Shown: positions 26,150 to 34,945, numbered from the stretch's first letter. The stretch is DNA of 64,000 nucleotides from Microbacterium sp. SL75 (GCF_026625865.1 NZ_CP113067.1:558001-622000); one strand, 5' to 3'. Notes: a model not told the origin generated them from the letters alone. Numbers and translations: made by a program.

Positions 26150-27925
26150 TCAGCGCGGGAGGGGGACCTCGATCAGCTGCCGGCCGCCGGTAGGGGCGGT
26201 CAGCACCTGGTCGAGCGCGACGCGCGTGGTGCAGCGGTGGTACTCCCACCCGAAGGCGAGGGCGAGCTGCTCGAGACGGGCCGTATGCGGGGTGTACTGC
26301 ACGCGGGCCATCGCGTCGTCGCCGGCGACCTCGGCCACCTCGAGACCGTCGAAGATCGTGCCCCCGCCGTCGTTTCCGACGACGACCTGCAGTCGCGGCT
26401 CCGTCTCGCCGGGAGGCAGCATCAGCGCGCCGATGTCGTGGAGGAAGGCGAGATCGCCGAGCAGCAGGCGCGTCACACCGGGGCGCTCCTCGACCTGGCT
26501 GGCCAGAGCGACACCTGTGGCCGTCGCGATCGTCCCGTCGATACCCGCGAGCCCCCGGTTGGAGTGCACGGCGACCTTCTTGCCGCCGAGCAGCTCGTCA
26601 GCGACACGCACGATGCGCGACGAACCGAAGACGAGACGGTCGTGCGGCCAGGTCGCCCGCCAGAGGGCGTCGACCAGGGCGGGGCGATCGAGGGGCGCGC
26701 GCATGACCTCGACCTCGGCGTTGATCGCCCCGAGCCGCTCGTGCGGTACGGCGGAGGCGAGTCCGTCGGCGTCGGGGGCGGGCGGCGAGAGGTCGACGGT
26801 GCGGGCGCGAGAGGCGCGCATCCACTCCCCCAACCACGCGCGGTCGTTCTCGCCCGATCCGACGCGCACGGCGTCGACGGCCTGCGTCGTGCCGTTGAGG
26901 TTGACCGGTTCACCGGGTCCGCGCACCGCGAGCACCTCGACGTCGCCGCGCATGAGCAAACGGGTCACTTCGCGGCTGAGCGTGGGGCGCCCGAACACGA
27001 CGACGCGTTCGACACGCCCGCCCAGCGCGGGGTCGTCCACGAGCGCTCGGTAGCCGTGCACGATCTGTCGCCCGAAACGCGAACCGCTGACGATCTCGGC
27101 GATGAGGGGGAAGCCCCCGTCGTGGGCCACCTGCTCCGCGGCGGCGCCCGCATCGGCGCCCGCGATCACGACCGTCCGCGGCCCGGGCTCGATCACGTAC
27201 GCCGCCTCGACCTCGGGCGCCACATCGGCCTCGCCGATGCCTCCGCCGCCCTGGTACAGGGCTCCGGATCCGTCGGCGTCTTCCTCGGCGGGGTGAGCAC
27301 CGGATGCCGCCCGCTCGGCCAACCACGACGGAACCGCGCCCGCGAGCGGCTCGCGGAACGGCACGTTCAGGTGCACGGGGCCGGCTGCTCGAGCGCCCTC
27401 CCCCAGAGCCGCGGCGAGCGCGGAAGCCGCCACGGCGTCGAGCTCGGCCGTCTGCTCCGAGGTCGCGTCGCCGTCTATAACCGCGGGGACCGCGAGGTCG
27501 GCTTCGAGGCGGACGGCGGAGCGGAACAGCCCCGGCTGTCGAGTGGTCTGATTCGCACCCACACCGCGGAGCTCGGGCGGTCGATCGGCGGTGAGCAGAA
27601 GCAGGGGCACCCCGGCGTGATGCGCCTCGAGAGCGGCCGGGACGAGGTTGGCCACGGCGGTGCCGGAGGTGCAGACCACGACCGCCGGCATCCCGGTCTC
27701 TCGTCCGATGCCGAGGGCGGTGAAGCCCGCGACGCGCTCGTCGATGCGCACGTGCAGGTGCACGAGTCCCTGGCGCTCGAGCTCGGCGGCGACCAACGCC
27801 AGGGCCTGGGAGCGCGATCCGGGGCTCACGACGAGGTGTCGGACGCCGCGCGAGACCAGCCCGGCGAGAAGGGCGGCGGCCGCGTCGGTGGCCGGCGCGG
27901 CCGCGCGCCGGGTGTCGAGGGGCAT
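26150..27925 (-). CDS. menD: SEPHCHC synthase MenD
   Basis: The 591-residue thiamine diphosphate enzyme joins 2-oxoglutarate to isochorismate. The N-terminal part has VVSPGSRSQALALVA and RIDERVAGFTALGIGRETG with the catalytic Glu. The C-terminal ThDP/metal site is LLLGDLAFLHDIGALML followed by VVVGNDGGGTIFD. Full length for the family. The ATG at 27925 follows the PLDc_N gene stop by 3 bp, so they form an operon. Confidence 0.94.
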   Translation of the reverse strand: MPLDTRRAAAPATDAAAALLAGLVSRGVRHLVVSPGSRSQALALVAAELERQGLVHLHVRIDERVAGFTALGIGRETGMPAVVVCTSGTAVANLVPAALEAHHAGVPLLLLTADRPPELRGVGANQTTRQPGLFRSAVRLEADLAVPAVIDGDATSEQTAELDAVAASALAAALGEGARAAGPVHLNVPFREPLAGAVPSWLAERAASGAHPAEEDADGSGALYQGGGGIGEADVAPEVEAAYVIEPGPRTVVIAGADAGAAAEQVAHDGGFPLIAEIVSGSRFGRQIVHGYRALVDDPALGGRVERVVVFGRPTLSREVTRLLMRGDVEVLAVRGPGEPVNLNGTTQAVDAVRVGSGENDRAWLGEWMRASRARTVDLSPPAPDADGLASAVPHERLGAINAEVEVMRAPLDRPALVDALWRATWPHDRLVFGSSRIVRVADELLGGKKVAVHSNRGLAGIDGTIATATGVALASQVEERPGVTRLLLGDLAFLHDIGALMLPPGETEPRLQVVVGNDGGGTIFDGLEVAEVAGDDAMARVQYTPHTARLEQLALAFGWEYHRCTTRVALDQVLTAPTGGRQLIEVPLPR

Positions 27926-27928
27926 GGT

Positions 27929-28345
27929 TCAGCCGACGGCGCCGCGCTGATCGCGGGTGTCGTCGTCGCCCTTGCCGGGGGTGTCACCGGGGTCGGTCGC
28001 CTTCTTCGGAGGCTGCGGGTCGTCGGCCTCGGAATCGAGCTGTGACAGCTCTTCTTCGAGACGTCGGATCCGCTCGTCCTGCTCGGCGCGTGCCGACGCG
28101 GTCATGCGCCCCAGGAACTCGGGGTCGTCGTCGGGGGCGCGTCGCACGACCGTCTGGGTCGCGCGGCCTCGGCCGATCGCGAACCACAGGATGCCGCCGA
28201 GCACCGGAAGGAGGATGACGATCGCCAACCACGCGGGCTTGCTGACGCCGCGGTGACGAGCAGGGCTCTGCACGGCGCAATCCACGATCGTGTAGACCCA
28301 GAAGACGGTCGCCACGAGCGCCAGGATGAGAAGCAACCGTGCCAT
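27929..28345 (-). CDS. PLDc_N-domain membrane protein
   Basis: The 138-residue protein has two N-terminal membrane helices (LLLILALVATVFWVYTIVDC and AWLAIVILLPVLGGILWFAI) as in the short phospholipase D N-terminal domain. A cytoplasmic charged tail with a short coiled-coil (ERIRRLEEELSQL) follows. No phospholipase catalytic motif is present. TAGAAT (28352-28357) ends 6 nt before the ATG: leaderless. It leads the menD operon, 3 bp upstream; a functional link to MenD is not evident. Confidence 0.82.
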   Translation of the reverse strand: MARLLLILALVATVFWVYTIVDCAVQSPARHRGVSKPAWLAIVILLPVLGGILWFAIGRGRATQTVVRRAPDDDPEFLGRMTASARAEQDERIRRLEEELSQLDSEADDPQPPKKATDPGDTPGKGDDDTRDQRGAVG

Positions 28346-28454
28346 GACCCGATTCTACGTGTGCCGGCTGGGCAGCGGCCCGGAGCCGGCACGCGATCTT
28401 CCGCCGTCGAACGACCCGGGATGGGCGCCGAGGCGTCCGCCGTAGAATGAGGAC

Positions 28455-28790
28455 ATGCGCGCTCGTTCGGCCCTCGTCTACACGGTGCTGCGATTGCTCG
28501 CCTTCCTCGTGCCCCTCGGCATCCTGCTGCTGTTCCCGGTGTTCCAGGAGCTGCCGTGGCTCGCCGCGATCTTCGCCGCTCTGATCGGGTTGAGCCTGTC
28601 GACGCTGTTCCTGCGTCGTCCGCTCGACCAGGTCACCGGCGGTCTCGCCGAGCGACGCGCCCAGCGCACCGCGACCGGTCGCCGGACCGGCGCTCAGACC
28701 GACGCCGACGCCGAAGATGCGGTGGTCGATGCCACGCGCACCGACGTCGCCGAGGATCCGAGCGCGGCGGGCGAGGCTCCGCGCGGCTGA
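28455..28790 (+). CDS. DUF4229 membrane protein
   Basis: The 111-residue protein has two hydrophobic segments (LRLLAFLVPLGILLLFPVF and LAAIFAALIGLSLSTLFL), the linker RRPLDQVTGGLAERRAQR typical of DUF4229, and a long acidic tail. TAGAAT (28443-28448) ends 6 nt before the ATG, a leaderless start. It is divergent from the PLDc_N gene. Its function is unknown. Confidence 0.82.
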   Translation: MRARSALVYTVLRLLAFLVPLGILLLFPVFQELPWLAAIFAALIGLSLSTLFLRRPLDQVTGGLAERRAQRTATGRRTGAQTDADAEDAVVDATRTDVAEDPSAAGEAPRG

Positions 28791-28860
28791 TCGCCCCTCG
28801 AGGGTTTCGGTAGCCCGGTTCTCGCGCCGATGCCCGACGGCCGCTCCGCGCGAGGCGTCG

Positions 28861-29832
28861 TCAGAGCGCGAACGCTGCGAACAGGATCGCGCCGTAGGCC
28901 ACCGACGTGAAGCTCGTCACCTGGAGCGCCGTGATGAGCTCGCGCGGGACACGGTAGGTCCACACGATGAGGATCGCCGCGAGACCGCCGAGCAGGGGGA
29001 TCCCCTCCAGCCATGCCAGCGGGTACACCTGCGCCAGGAACGCAGCGATGCCGAAGGGCACCAGCACGAAGACCGTGAACAGCACCTGGGTCGCCCGCCG
29101 CCCGATGAGCACCGAGAGCGTGCGCTTTGCGGCGAGGCGGTCCTGGTCGATGTCGCGCAGATTGTTGGCCAGCAGCACGGCGCACGCGAGCAGACCCGCC
29201 GAGACCGCGCCGAACCACGCCTCCTGCGGCAGCGACAGCACCTGCAACCACGTCGTACCGAGGGTGGCGACGAGGCCGAAGAAGACGAAGACGAAGATCT
29301 CGCCCATCGCGTTGTAGCCGTACGGGCGTTTGCCACCGGTGTAGAGCCACGCGGCGACGATGCAGACGGCGCCCACCGGGAGAAGCCACCACTGCCCCGT
29401 CCGAATCACCAGGGCGAGCCCGATCACCGCGGCGAGCGCGAAGAACGACAGTGCGACGATCAGCACGGTCCGCGGCTTCGCCTTCTTCCCGCCGGTCAGG
29501 CGGCCCGGCCCGACGCGCACGTCGTCGGTGCCGCGGATGCCGTCCGAGTAGTCGTTCGCGTAGTTCACGCCGATCTGCAGGGCGAAGGCGACGGCCAGGC
29601 AGGCGAGCGCGATGACCCAGTGCAGGTCGTCATCGACGAGCGTGGCCGCTCCGGTACCGATGAGCACCGGCGTGATGGCGAGGGGCAGCGTGCGCAGGCG
29701 CGCCGCGGCGATCCAGTCGCGCGCGGTCGCCGGGGCGACGGCCTGCGGAGCACCCGTCTTCGCCTTCTGCGGGTTGCCGCCGGGACGACGCGTCTTGGCG
29801 GTGTTCGGACGCTTGCGAGACTGTGCTGCCAC
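28861..29832 (-). CDS. menA: 1,4-dihydroxy-2-naphthoate polyprenyltransferase MenA
   Basis: The 323-residue UbiA-superfamily membrane enzyme attaches the prenyl chain to DHNA. The first Asp-rich motif is NYANDYSDGIRGTDD near residue 91, and the second is LANNLRDIDQDRLAAKRTL. About eight membrane helices are present. A basic N-terminal extension (SRKRPNTAKTRRPGGNPQK) precedes the domain. The GTG start lies 8 nt after TAGACT (29841-29846), whose TAG is also the menE stop codon, so menA probably has its own leaderless transcript inside the menB-menE-menA run. Confidence 0.93.
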   Translation of the reverse strand: MAAQSRKRPNTAKTRRPGGNPQKAKTGAPQAVAPATARDWIAAARLRTLPLAITPVLIGTGAATLVDDDLHWVIALACLAVAFALQIGVNYANDYSDGIRGTDDVRVGPGRLTGGKKAKPRTVLIVALSFFALAAVIGLALVIRTGQWWLLPVGAVCIVAAWLYTGGKRPYGYNAMGEIFVFVFFGLVATLGTTWLQVLSLPQEAWFGAVSAGLLACAVLLANNLRDIDQDRLAAKRTLSVLIGRRATQVLFTVFVLVPFGIAAFLAQVYPLAWLEGIPLLGGLAAILIVWTYRVPRELITALQVTSFTSVAYGAILFAAFAL

Positions 29833-29843
29833 GAGGGGTCAGT

Positions 29844-31001
29844 CTAATCCCGCGGGTTCGGCGCGCCTTCGCCGACGAAGCGCCGCAGCGTCGCGCGGTC
29901 GGGCTTGCCGGAGCGCAGCGTCGGGAGCTCGTCGACCGCGACGACGCGGGCCGGCCGCGCGGGCGCTCCGACGGCCACGCCGACGACCTCGCGGATCGTG
30001 GCGAGCAGGTCGTGTTCGCGAGCCGCCGCGATCCCGGGCACCACCACGGCGGACCCCTGACCCCATGTCGCATCCGGGATCGGCACGACGACGGCGGATT
30101 CCAGCCCCGCGATGCCGCGCACGGCGGCTTCGACCCGGTCCAGCGAGACGTTGACGCCCCCCGAGACGATGACGTTGTCGAGACGACCGGTGACCTGCAG
30201 GACGCCGTGCACGATCTCGCCCCCGTCGCCCGTGCGGTACCAGCGGGTGCCGTCGACGCGGGGGAACACGGATGCCGTGCGCTCGGGATCCCCGAGGTAC
30301 CCCTCGGCGAGAGTCGGTCCCGAAAGGCGTACCTCTCCGTCGACGATCGCCACATCGACGCCGTCGAGGGGCACCCCGTCGTAGACGCACCCACCGCTGG
30401 TCTCGCTCGAGCCGTAGGTGCGCACGATGCGCGCCCCCACGGCCTCGGCACGCTCGCGTACCGAGGGGGCGAGTGCCTGCCCCCCGATGAGGATCGCCTC
30501 GAACGAACGCAGCGCCTGGGCGACGGTGGCGTCGTGCTCGGCGGCATCCAGGAGTCTTTGCAATTGCGCCGGAACCAGCGAGGTATAGCTGGGGACGCGG
30601 GCTCCGTCGAGGTGCGAGGCCATGCCGAGGGCTGCGGCAGCGAAGGGCTCCGGGCGGAAAGGACCGGCGACGACCGCGGGCTCGCGATCGGCGAGGAGCG
30701 CCCGCACGATCACCTGGACGCCCGCGACGTAGCTCGCCGGGACCGCGAGCAGCCACGCGCCCTCCCCGATGCGGGCGGCCGTGGCGTACGCGCTGGAGAT
30801 GAGGGCGTTGCGGCCGATCACGACCGACTTCGGCACGCCCGTCGAGCCCGAGGTCGTCACGACCGCGGCGGTACCCGGCGGGACCTCGCCGGGCAGGACC
30901 GCGCCGCCGAGGGCGACGGCCGGCCCGGCACCGAGGACGGCCGCGCGCAACGCCCGCAGCACGTCGCGCGGGTCGTCGGATGCCGGCGGGTCGAGCCTCA
31001 C
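29844..31001 (-). CDS. menE: o-succinylbenzoate-CoA ligase MenE
   Basis: The 385-residue ANL ligase activates o-succinylbenzoate. Motifs are VVTTSGSTGVPKSVVI (P-loop), RTYGSSETSGGCVYDG, WYRTGDGGEI, TGRLDNVIVSGGVNVSLDRV and the catalytic lysine in TLRSGKPDRATL. It is short for the superfamily, as many actinobacterial MenE are. The GTG at 31001 (VRLDPPASDDPRD) begins 17 bp after the menB stop; the longer frame to 31175 overlaps menB and is rejected. It ends with TAG at 29846-29844. Confidence 0.92.
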   Translation of the reverse strand: MRLDPPASDDPRDVLRALRAAVLGAGPAVALGGAVLPGEVPPGTAAVVTTSGSTGVPKSVVIGRNALISSAYATAARIGEGAWLLAVPASYVAGVQVIVRALLADREPAVVAGPFRPEPFAAAALGMASHLDGARVPSYTSLVPAQLQRLLDAAEHDATVAQALRSFEAILIGGQALAPSVRERAEAVGARIVRTYGSSETSGGCVYDGVPLDGVDVAIVDGEVRLSGPTLAEGYLGDPERTASVFPRVDGTRWYRTGDGGEIVHGVLQVTGRLDNVIVSGGVNVSLDRVEAAVRGIAGLESAVVVPIPDATWGQGSAVVVPGIAAAREHDLLATIREVVGVAVGAPARPARVVAVDELPTLRSGKPDRATLRRFVGEGAPNPRD

Positions 31002-31017
31002 GCGCGGGTCCCGGCGA

Positions 31018-31920
31018 TCAGTAGTGCCACGGCACGTCGGACCAGTCGGGGTCTCGCTTCTCGAGGAAGGAGTCGCGGCCCTCGGCGGCTTCGTCGGTGC
31101 CGTAGGCGAGACGCGTGGCCTCGCCCGCGAAGAGCTGCTGGCCGACCAGGCCGTCGTCGACGGCGTTGAACGCATACTTGAGCATGCGGATCGCGGTGGG
31201 CGACTTCGTCAGGATGGTCCGCGCCATCGACAGGGCTTCGCGCTCGAGATCCGCGTGGGGCACGACGCGGTTGACCGCGCCCATCTCGTAGGCGCGCTCG
31301 GCCGAGTACTCCTCGGCGAGGAAGAAGATCTCCCGAGCGAACTTCTGCCCGATCTGGCGCGCAAAGTACGCGGAGCCGTAGCCCGCGTCGAACGAGCCGA
31401 CATCGGCATCCGTCTGCTTGAAACGGCCGTGCTCGGCGCTCGCGATCGAGAGGTCGCAGACCACGTTGAGCGAGTGCCCGCCTCCGGCGGCCCAGCCCGG
31501 AACCACGGCGATGACGACCTTCGGCATGAAACGGATGAGGCGCTGCACCTCGAGGATGTGCAGGCGTCCGGCGCGACCGGGATCGTGCACGGTGGTCTCG
31601 TCGGTCGAATACTTGTAGCCGTCGCGGCCGCGGATGCGCTGGTCGCCGCCGGAGCAGAACGCCCACCCGCCGTCCTTCGGGCTCGGACCGTTGCCGGTGA
31701 GCAGGACGACGCCGATGCGGTGGTCCTGGCGAGCGATGTCGAGGGCGCGGTACAGCTCGTCGACGGTGTGCGGCCGGAAGGCGTTGCGCACCTCGGGTCG
31801 GTCGAATGCGATGCGCGCGACGCGCCCATCGTGCGTCACGTGGGCGGTGATGTCGGTGTAGTCCGCGGCGCCGGGCGCCAGGGTCCATTCCGCGGGATCG
31901 AAGAGCTCGGAGACGGTCAC
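31018..31920 (-). CDS. menB: 1,4-dihydroxy-2-naphthoyl-CoA synthase MenB
   Basis: The 300-residue crotonase-fold enzyme closes the naphthoate ring. It has GWAFCSGGDQRIRGRDGYKY, VVPGWAAGGGHSLNVVCDL (oxyanion hole) and FKQTDADVGSFDAGYGSAYF, where the Asp and Tyr of MenB sit, and ends in a C-terminal DPDWSDVPWHY-type tail. TAGGCT (31927-31932) ends 6 nt before the GTG start: leaderless. It is first in the menB-menE-menA run. Confidence 0.95.
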   Translation of the reverse strand: MTVSELFDPAEWTLAPGAADYTDITAHVTHDGRVARIAFDRPEVRNAFRPHTVDELYRALDIARQDHRIGVVLLTGNGPSPKDGGWAFCSGGDQRIRGRDGYKYSTDETTVHDPGRAGRLHILEVQRLIRFMPKVVIAVVPGWAAGGGHSLNVVCDLSIASAEHGRFKQTDADVGSFDAGYGSAYFARQIGQKFAREIFFLAEEYSAERAYEMGAVNRVVPHADLEREALSMARTILTKSPTAIRMLKYAFNAVDDGLVGQQLFAGEATRLAYGTDEAAEGRDSFLEKRDPDWSDVPWHY

Positions 31921-32023
31921 CCGATCAGCCTACGCGCGGGGGCCGGGGCGTGCGGAGACGCCGAGAAGCTGGATTCTCGCCGGCATCACCCGTAGCCTGA
32001 ACGACCCGACGATCGGAGTCATC

Positions 32024-32203
32024 ATGGCGAAGAAGGTGTCGATACTGGGCCGCATCCGCGAGTACTTCCTCGGAGCGCCCGCACACGAGCAGTCCGAGGA
32101 CGCGAGGCGGTCGCTGAACCACCAGAGCGAGACCGCGTACTACCAGGGCGAGGCCGCGAAGAACTGGACGGGGACGTCCGGGGGCGCGCAATTCAAGCCG
32201 TGA
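32024..32203 (+). CDS. 59-residue hypothetical protein, paralog A
   Basis: Begins MAKKVSILGRIREYFLGAPA and continues HEQSEDARRSLNHQSE. It is highly charged, helical and has no membrane segment; I know no family. It aligns with the 59-residue product at 33135 over the first 37 residues (KKVSxLxRxRxY..., HEQxExARxSL). Both genes share the 20-nt leader CGACGATCGGAGTCAYCATG, with the Shine-Dalgarno-like CGGAG. The -10 is TAGCCT at 31993-31998. A hairpin terminator follows. Confidence 0.72.
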   Translation: MAKKVSILGRIREYFLGAPAHEQSEDARRSLNHQSETAYYQGEAAKNWTGTSGGAQFKP

Positions 32204-32207
32204 CCGC

Positions 32208-32238
32208 GACGGCGCCCCGACATCGCCGGGGCGCCGTC
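32208..32238. terminator. bidirectional hairpin
   Basis: GACGGCGCCCC (32208-32218) pairs perfectly with GGGGCGCCGTC (32228-32238) over a 9-nt loop, between the convergent 59-residue gene and the LLM oxidoreductase gene. Confidence 0.75.
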
Positions 32239-32242
32239 GTCG

Positions 32243-33040
32243 TCACGCGTTCTTGCTGTCGCGCCAGCGCAGCCAGCGCTCGACGAGCGAGTAGTCCCAG
32301 TCCGGACCGCCGAAGCCGAGGGTGAACAGGCGCGTGCCGGCGTCGTAGAGGGCGTCGGCGACGTCTTCGTCGCGGTCCTTCAGCTCGTTCGAGACGACGA
32401 GGCCCGACAGGTCGCGCTGCTCGGCCTCGGCCCACTTCTCGATCACCCCGAACTTGTGCGGCAGCTCGTCGGGGGTGACGAAGCTGTGCCAGATGTCGGC
32501 ATGACGGGCGACGATGCGCAGGGTCTTCTGCTCGCCCTTGCCGCCGATCATGACGGGGATCTTGCGGGTGGGCGCCGGGTTGAGCTTGCTCCACCGCGCG
32601 ACGACCCGGTCGAGGTCGGTCGCCAGGGCGTTGAGCCGCGAACCGGCGGTTCCGAAGTCGTAGCCGTACTCGTCGTAATCGCGCTGGAACCAGCCCGAGC
32701 CGGTGCCGAAGATGAAGCGACCCGTGTCGCCGCCCTTCTTGCTGATGTGGTCGACGGTGCGGGCCATGTCGGCCTGCAGGTCGGGATTGCGGTAGCTGTT
32801 GCAGTTGACGAGCGCGCCGAACTCGACGCGCTCGGTCTGCTCGGCCCAGGCGGAGAGCATGGTCCACGACTCGAAGTGCTCGCCCTCGGGGTCACCGTAG
32901 AGGGGGTAGAAGTGGTCCCAATTGAACAGGACGTCGACGCCCATCTCTTCCAGACGAAGGACGGCGTCGCGGATGTCGGAATACTGCACGTGCTGCGGCT
33001 GGATCTGCACGCCGAGCCGGACGGGGGTATCGAAGAGCAT
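32243..33040 (-). CDS. LLM-class F420-dependent oxidoreductase
   Basis: The 265-residue TIM-barrel flavin/F420 enzyme has LFNWDHFYPLYGD near residue 38, ALVNCNSYRNPDLQADMART, FGTGSGWFQRDYDEYGYDFG and PVMIGGKGEQKTLRIVARHA, all typical luciferase-like monooxygenase elements. The substrate is unknown. TAGGCT (33047-33052) ends 6 nt before the ATG: leaderless. It lies on the opposite strand between the two paralogous 59-residue genes. Confidence 0.9.
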   Translation of the reverse strand: MLFDTPVRLGVQIQPQHVQYSDIRDAVLRLEEMGVDVLFNWDHFYPLYGDPEGEHFESWTMLSAWAEQTERVEFGALVNCNSYRNPDLQADMARTVDHISKKGGDTGRFIFGTGSGWFQRDYDEYGYDFGTAGSRLNALATDLDRVVARWSKLNPAPTRKIPVMIGGKGEQKTLRIVARHADIWHSFVTPDELPHKFGVIEKWAEAEQRDLSGLVVSNELKDRDEDVADALYDAGTRLFTLGFGGPDWDYSLVERWLRWRDSKNA

Positions 33041-33134
33041 GGCGTCAGCCTATGCCCGTGTCCGTGCGCCGGGACGGGTGGACCGCGGGGTCGATCGCAC
33101 GTAGCGTGGAGGGCTACCGACGATCGGAGTCACC

Positions 33135-33314
33135 ATGACGAAGAACGTGTCAAAGCTCGCGCGGCTGCGCGACTACCTCTTCGGTCCGCGCCGCACGCAC
33201 GAGCAGGCTGAGAACGCTCGGCAATCGCTCGATTCGCAGAAGGACCTGTCGTCCTACACGGTCGAGCGCCAGACGTCCTGGTTCGGCGGGTTCGGCGGCT
33301 TCGGACCGCGCTGA
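33135..33314 (+). CDS. 59-residue hypothetical protein, paralog B
   Basis: Begins MTKNVSKLARLRDYLFGPRR and continues THEQAENARQSLDSQKD, similar to the 59-residue product at 32024; the C-terminal tails differ (this one ends WFGGFGGFGPR, glycine/phenylalanine-rich). The leader at 33118-33137 differs from that of paralog A at one base. The -10 is TAGCGT at 33102-33107. It lies 16 bp upstream of menC on the same strand, so menC is probably co-transcribed. The function is unknown. Confidence 0.72.
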   Translation: MTKNVSKLARLRDYLFGPRRTHEQAENARQSLDSQKDLSSYTVERQTSWFGGFGGFGPR

Positions 33315-33330
33315 GCGGCAGGATGAGGGC

Positions 33331-34332
33331 ATGAGCACCGTCGCCCTCCCCCCGCTCTCCGACATCCTCGCGTCGGCGCGCGTCGTCTCTCTTCCGCTCG
33401 CCGCCCGCTTCCGGGGGATCGACACGCGAGAGGCGCTCGTGTTCGAGGGGCCCGAGGGCTGGGCGGAGTTCTCGCCGTTCGTCGAGTACGCCGACGTCGA
33501 GGCCGCGACCTGGCTCGCCGGAGCCATCGACTTCGGGTGGCGTCCATCACCGCCCGCCGTGCGCGACCTCGTGGCCGTCAACGCCACCATGCCCGCTGTC
33601 GCGGCATCCGAGGTGCCGAGGATCCTCGCCCGCTACGACGGATGCCGCACGGTCAAGGTGAAGGTCGCCGAGGCGGGCCAGACGCTCGCCGACGACGTCG
33701 CGCGCGTACGAGCGGTCCGCGAGGCGATGGGCCCCGAGGGGCGCGTGCGCGTCGACGCCAACGGCGCGTGGAACGTCGACGAGGCCGAGCGCGCCATCCA
33801 CGCACTGGCGGAATTCGATCTCGAGTACGTCGAGCAGCCGTGCGCCGAGGTCGACGAGCTGGCCGCGCTTCGCGAGCGGGTCGGCTACCTCGACATCCCG
33901 ATCGCCGCCGACGAGAGCGTGCGCAAGGCCGCCGATCCTCTTCGGGTGGCCCGCGCGGGCGCCGCCGATCTGCTCGTCATCAAGGCCCAGCCTCTCGGCG
34001 GCGTGCACGCAGCTAGAGAAATCGTCGCGCACGCGGGGCTCCCGGCCGTCGTCTCCAGCGCGCTCGACACGTCGATCGGTCTGTCGATGGGCGTGGCTCT
34101 GGCGGCCTCGTTGCCCGAACTCGACTACGACTGCGGCCTCGGCACCGCCGCGCTGTTCACGGCCGACGTCGTGGCATCCCCTCTTGTTGCGCGTGACGGG
34201 GCGCTGTCGCTCGAGCGTCCCCGCCCGCGAAGCGCCGATCTCGACCGGGTGGAGGCGAGCGAGGAACGTCGCGACTGGTGGATGGATCGCCTGCGGCGCT
34301 GCTACGCGCTCGTCGAGGTCACTCGAGGATGA
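33331..34332 (+). CDS. menC: o-succinylbenzoate synthase MenC
   Basis: The 333-residue enolase-superfamily dehydratase makes o-succinylbenzoate. The catalytic KxK is in RTVKVKVAEAG, the metal ligands are in VRVDANGAWN, EQPC and AADESVRKA, and the second base Lys is in LLVIKAQPLGG. Full length for the family. It follows the 59-residue paralog B by 16 bp with a GGATGAGGG ribosome site. Its 3' end overlaps the convergent TetR gene by 14 bp. Confidence 0.94.
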   Translation: MSTVALPPLSDILASARVVSLPLAARFRGIDTREALVFEGPEGWAEFSPFVEYADVEAATWLAGAIDFGWRPSPPAVRDLVAVNATMPAVAASEVPRILARYDGCRTVKVKVAEAGQTLADDVARVRAVREAMGPEGRVRVDANGAWNVDEAERAIHALAEFDLEYVEQPCAEVDELAALRERVGYLDIPIAADESVRKAADPLRVARAGAADLLVIKAQPLGGVHAAREIVAHAGLPAVVSSALDTSIGLSMGVALAASLPELDYDCGLGTAALFTADVVASPLVARDGALSLERPRPRSADLDRVEASEERRDWWMDRLRRCYALVEVTRG

Positions 34333-34945
34333 GTCGCACGATCTGCGCGAGCCTCTCCCCGAGCTGAGCGCGCGAGGCGGAGGGAGACGTCCCCGTCATG
34401 ACGGCGGTCTCGGCCGTCGAGATCCATGCCGACAGCAGAAGCTCGGTCGCGGCGTCGGCCGGCAGCCGAAGGGTCAGTCCTCGCGCCTCGGCGATGTCGC
34501 GGACGAGTTGCGTGACGCTCTCGCACAGCGCGCCGTTCGACGAGAGATAGGCGGCGGCGAACTCCGGGTTGCGCAGCGCCTGCACGCGCGTCTCGGCGCC
34601 CAGCAGAACGTCGAGCCGGTCTTCTCCCGCGACCTCGAGCACCTCCTGCACGAGATGCAGGACCTCGCCCGCGGCATCCAGGCCCCGGTCCTCGATCGAG
34701 GTGACGCGCTCGCGCACGGCGGCGATCGTCGACTCGGCGGAGCGCGCGCACAGGGCGAGGAAGAGCTCTTCTTTCGAGGCGAAGTTCGAGTAGAAGGCGC
34801 CGCGCGTGAAGCCGGCCCGGTCGCAGATCGCCTCCACCGAGGCTGCGTCGATGCCGACCTCGGCGAACATCTCGGCGGCGGCGTCCACGAGACGCGTGCG
34901 GGTGTTCTCGCGTCGTCGCGAGGGGGCGGGGGCGGTGTCGGTCAT
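34319..34945 (-). CDS. TetR-family repressor of the MMPL/YhgE operon
   Basis: The 208-residue protein has an N-terminal helix-turn-helix (TRTRLVDAAAEMFAEVGIDA, then VEAICDRAGFTRGAFYSNF) and a long helical ligand-binding C-terminal domain. It is divergent from the MMPL exporter gene, with two near-identical 16-bp palindromes in the 116-bp spacer, so it very likely represses that operon and is released by a transported compound (inference). AGGAGA precedes the ATG at 34945. An in-frame ATG at 34987 lacks a ribosome site. Confidence 0.9.
   Translation of the reverse strand: MTDTAPAPSRRRENTRTRLVDAAAEMFAEVGIDAASVEAICDRAGFTRGAFYSNFASKEELFLALCARSAESTIAAVRERVTSIEDRGLDAAGEVLHLVQEVLEVAGEDRLDVLLGAETRVQALRNPEFAAAYLSSNGALCESVTQLVRDIAEARGLTLRLPADAATELLLSAWISTAETAVMTGTSPSASRAQLGERLAQIVRLILE

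Noticed and set aside
31002-31175. Upstream extension of the menE frame
   Set aside because: It overlaps the 3' end of menB on the same strand. The GTG at 31001 follows the menB stop by 16 bp.
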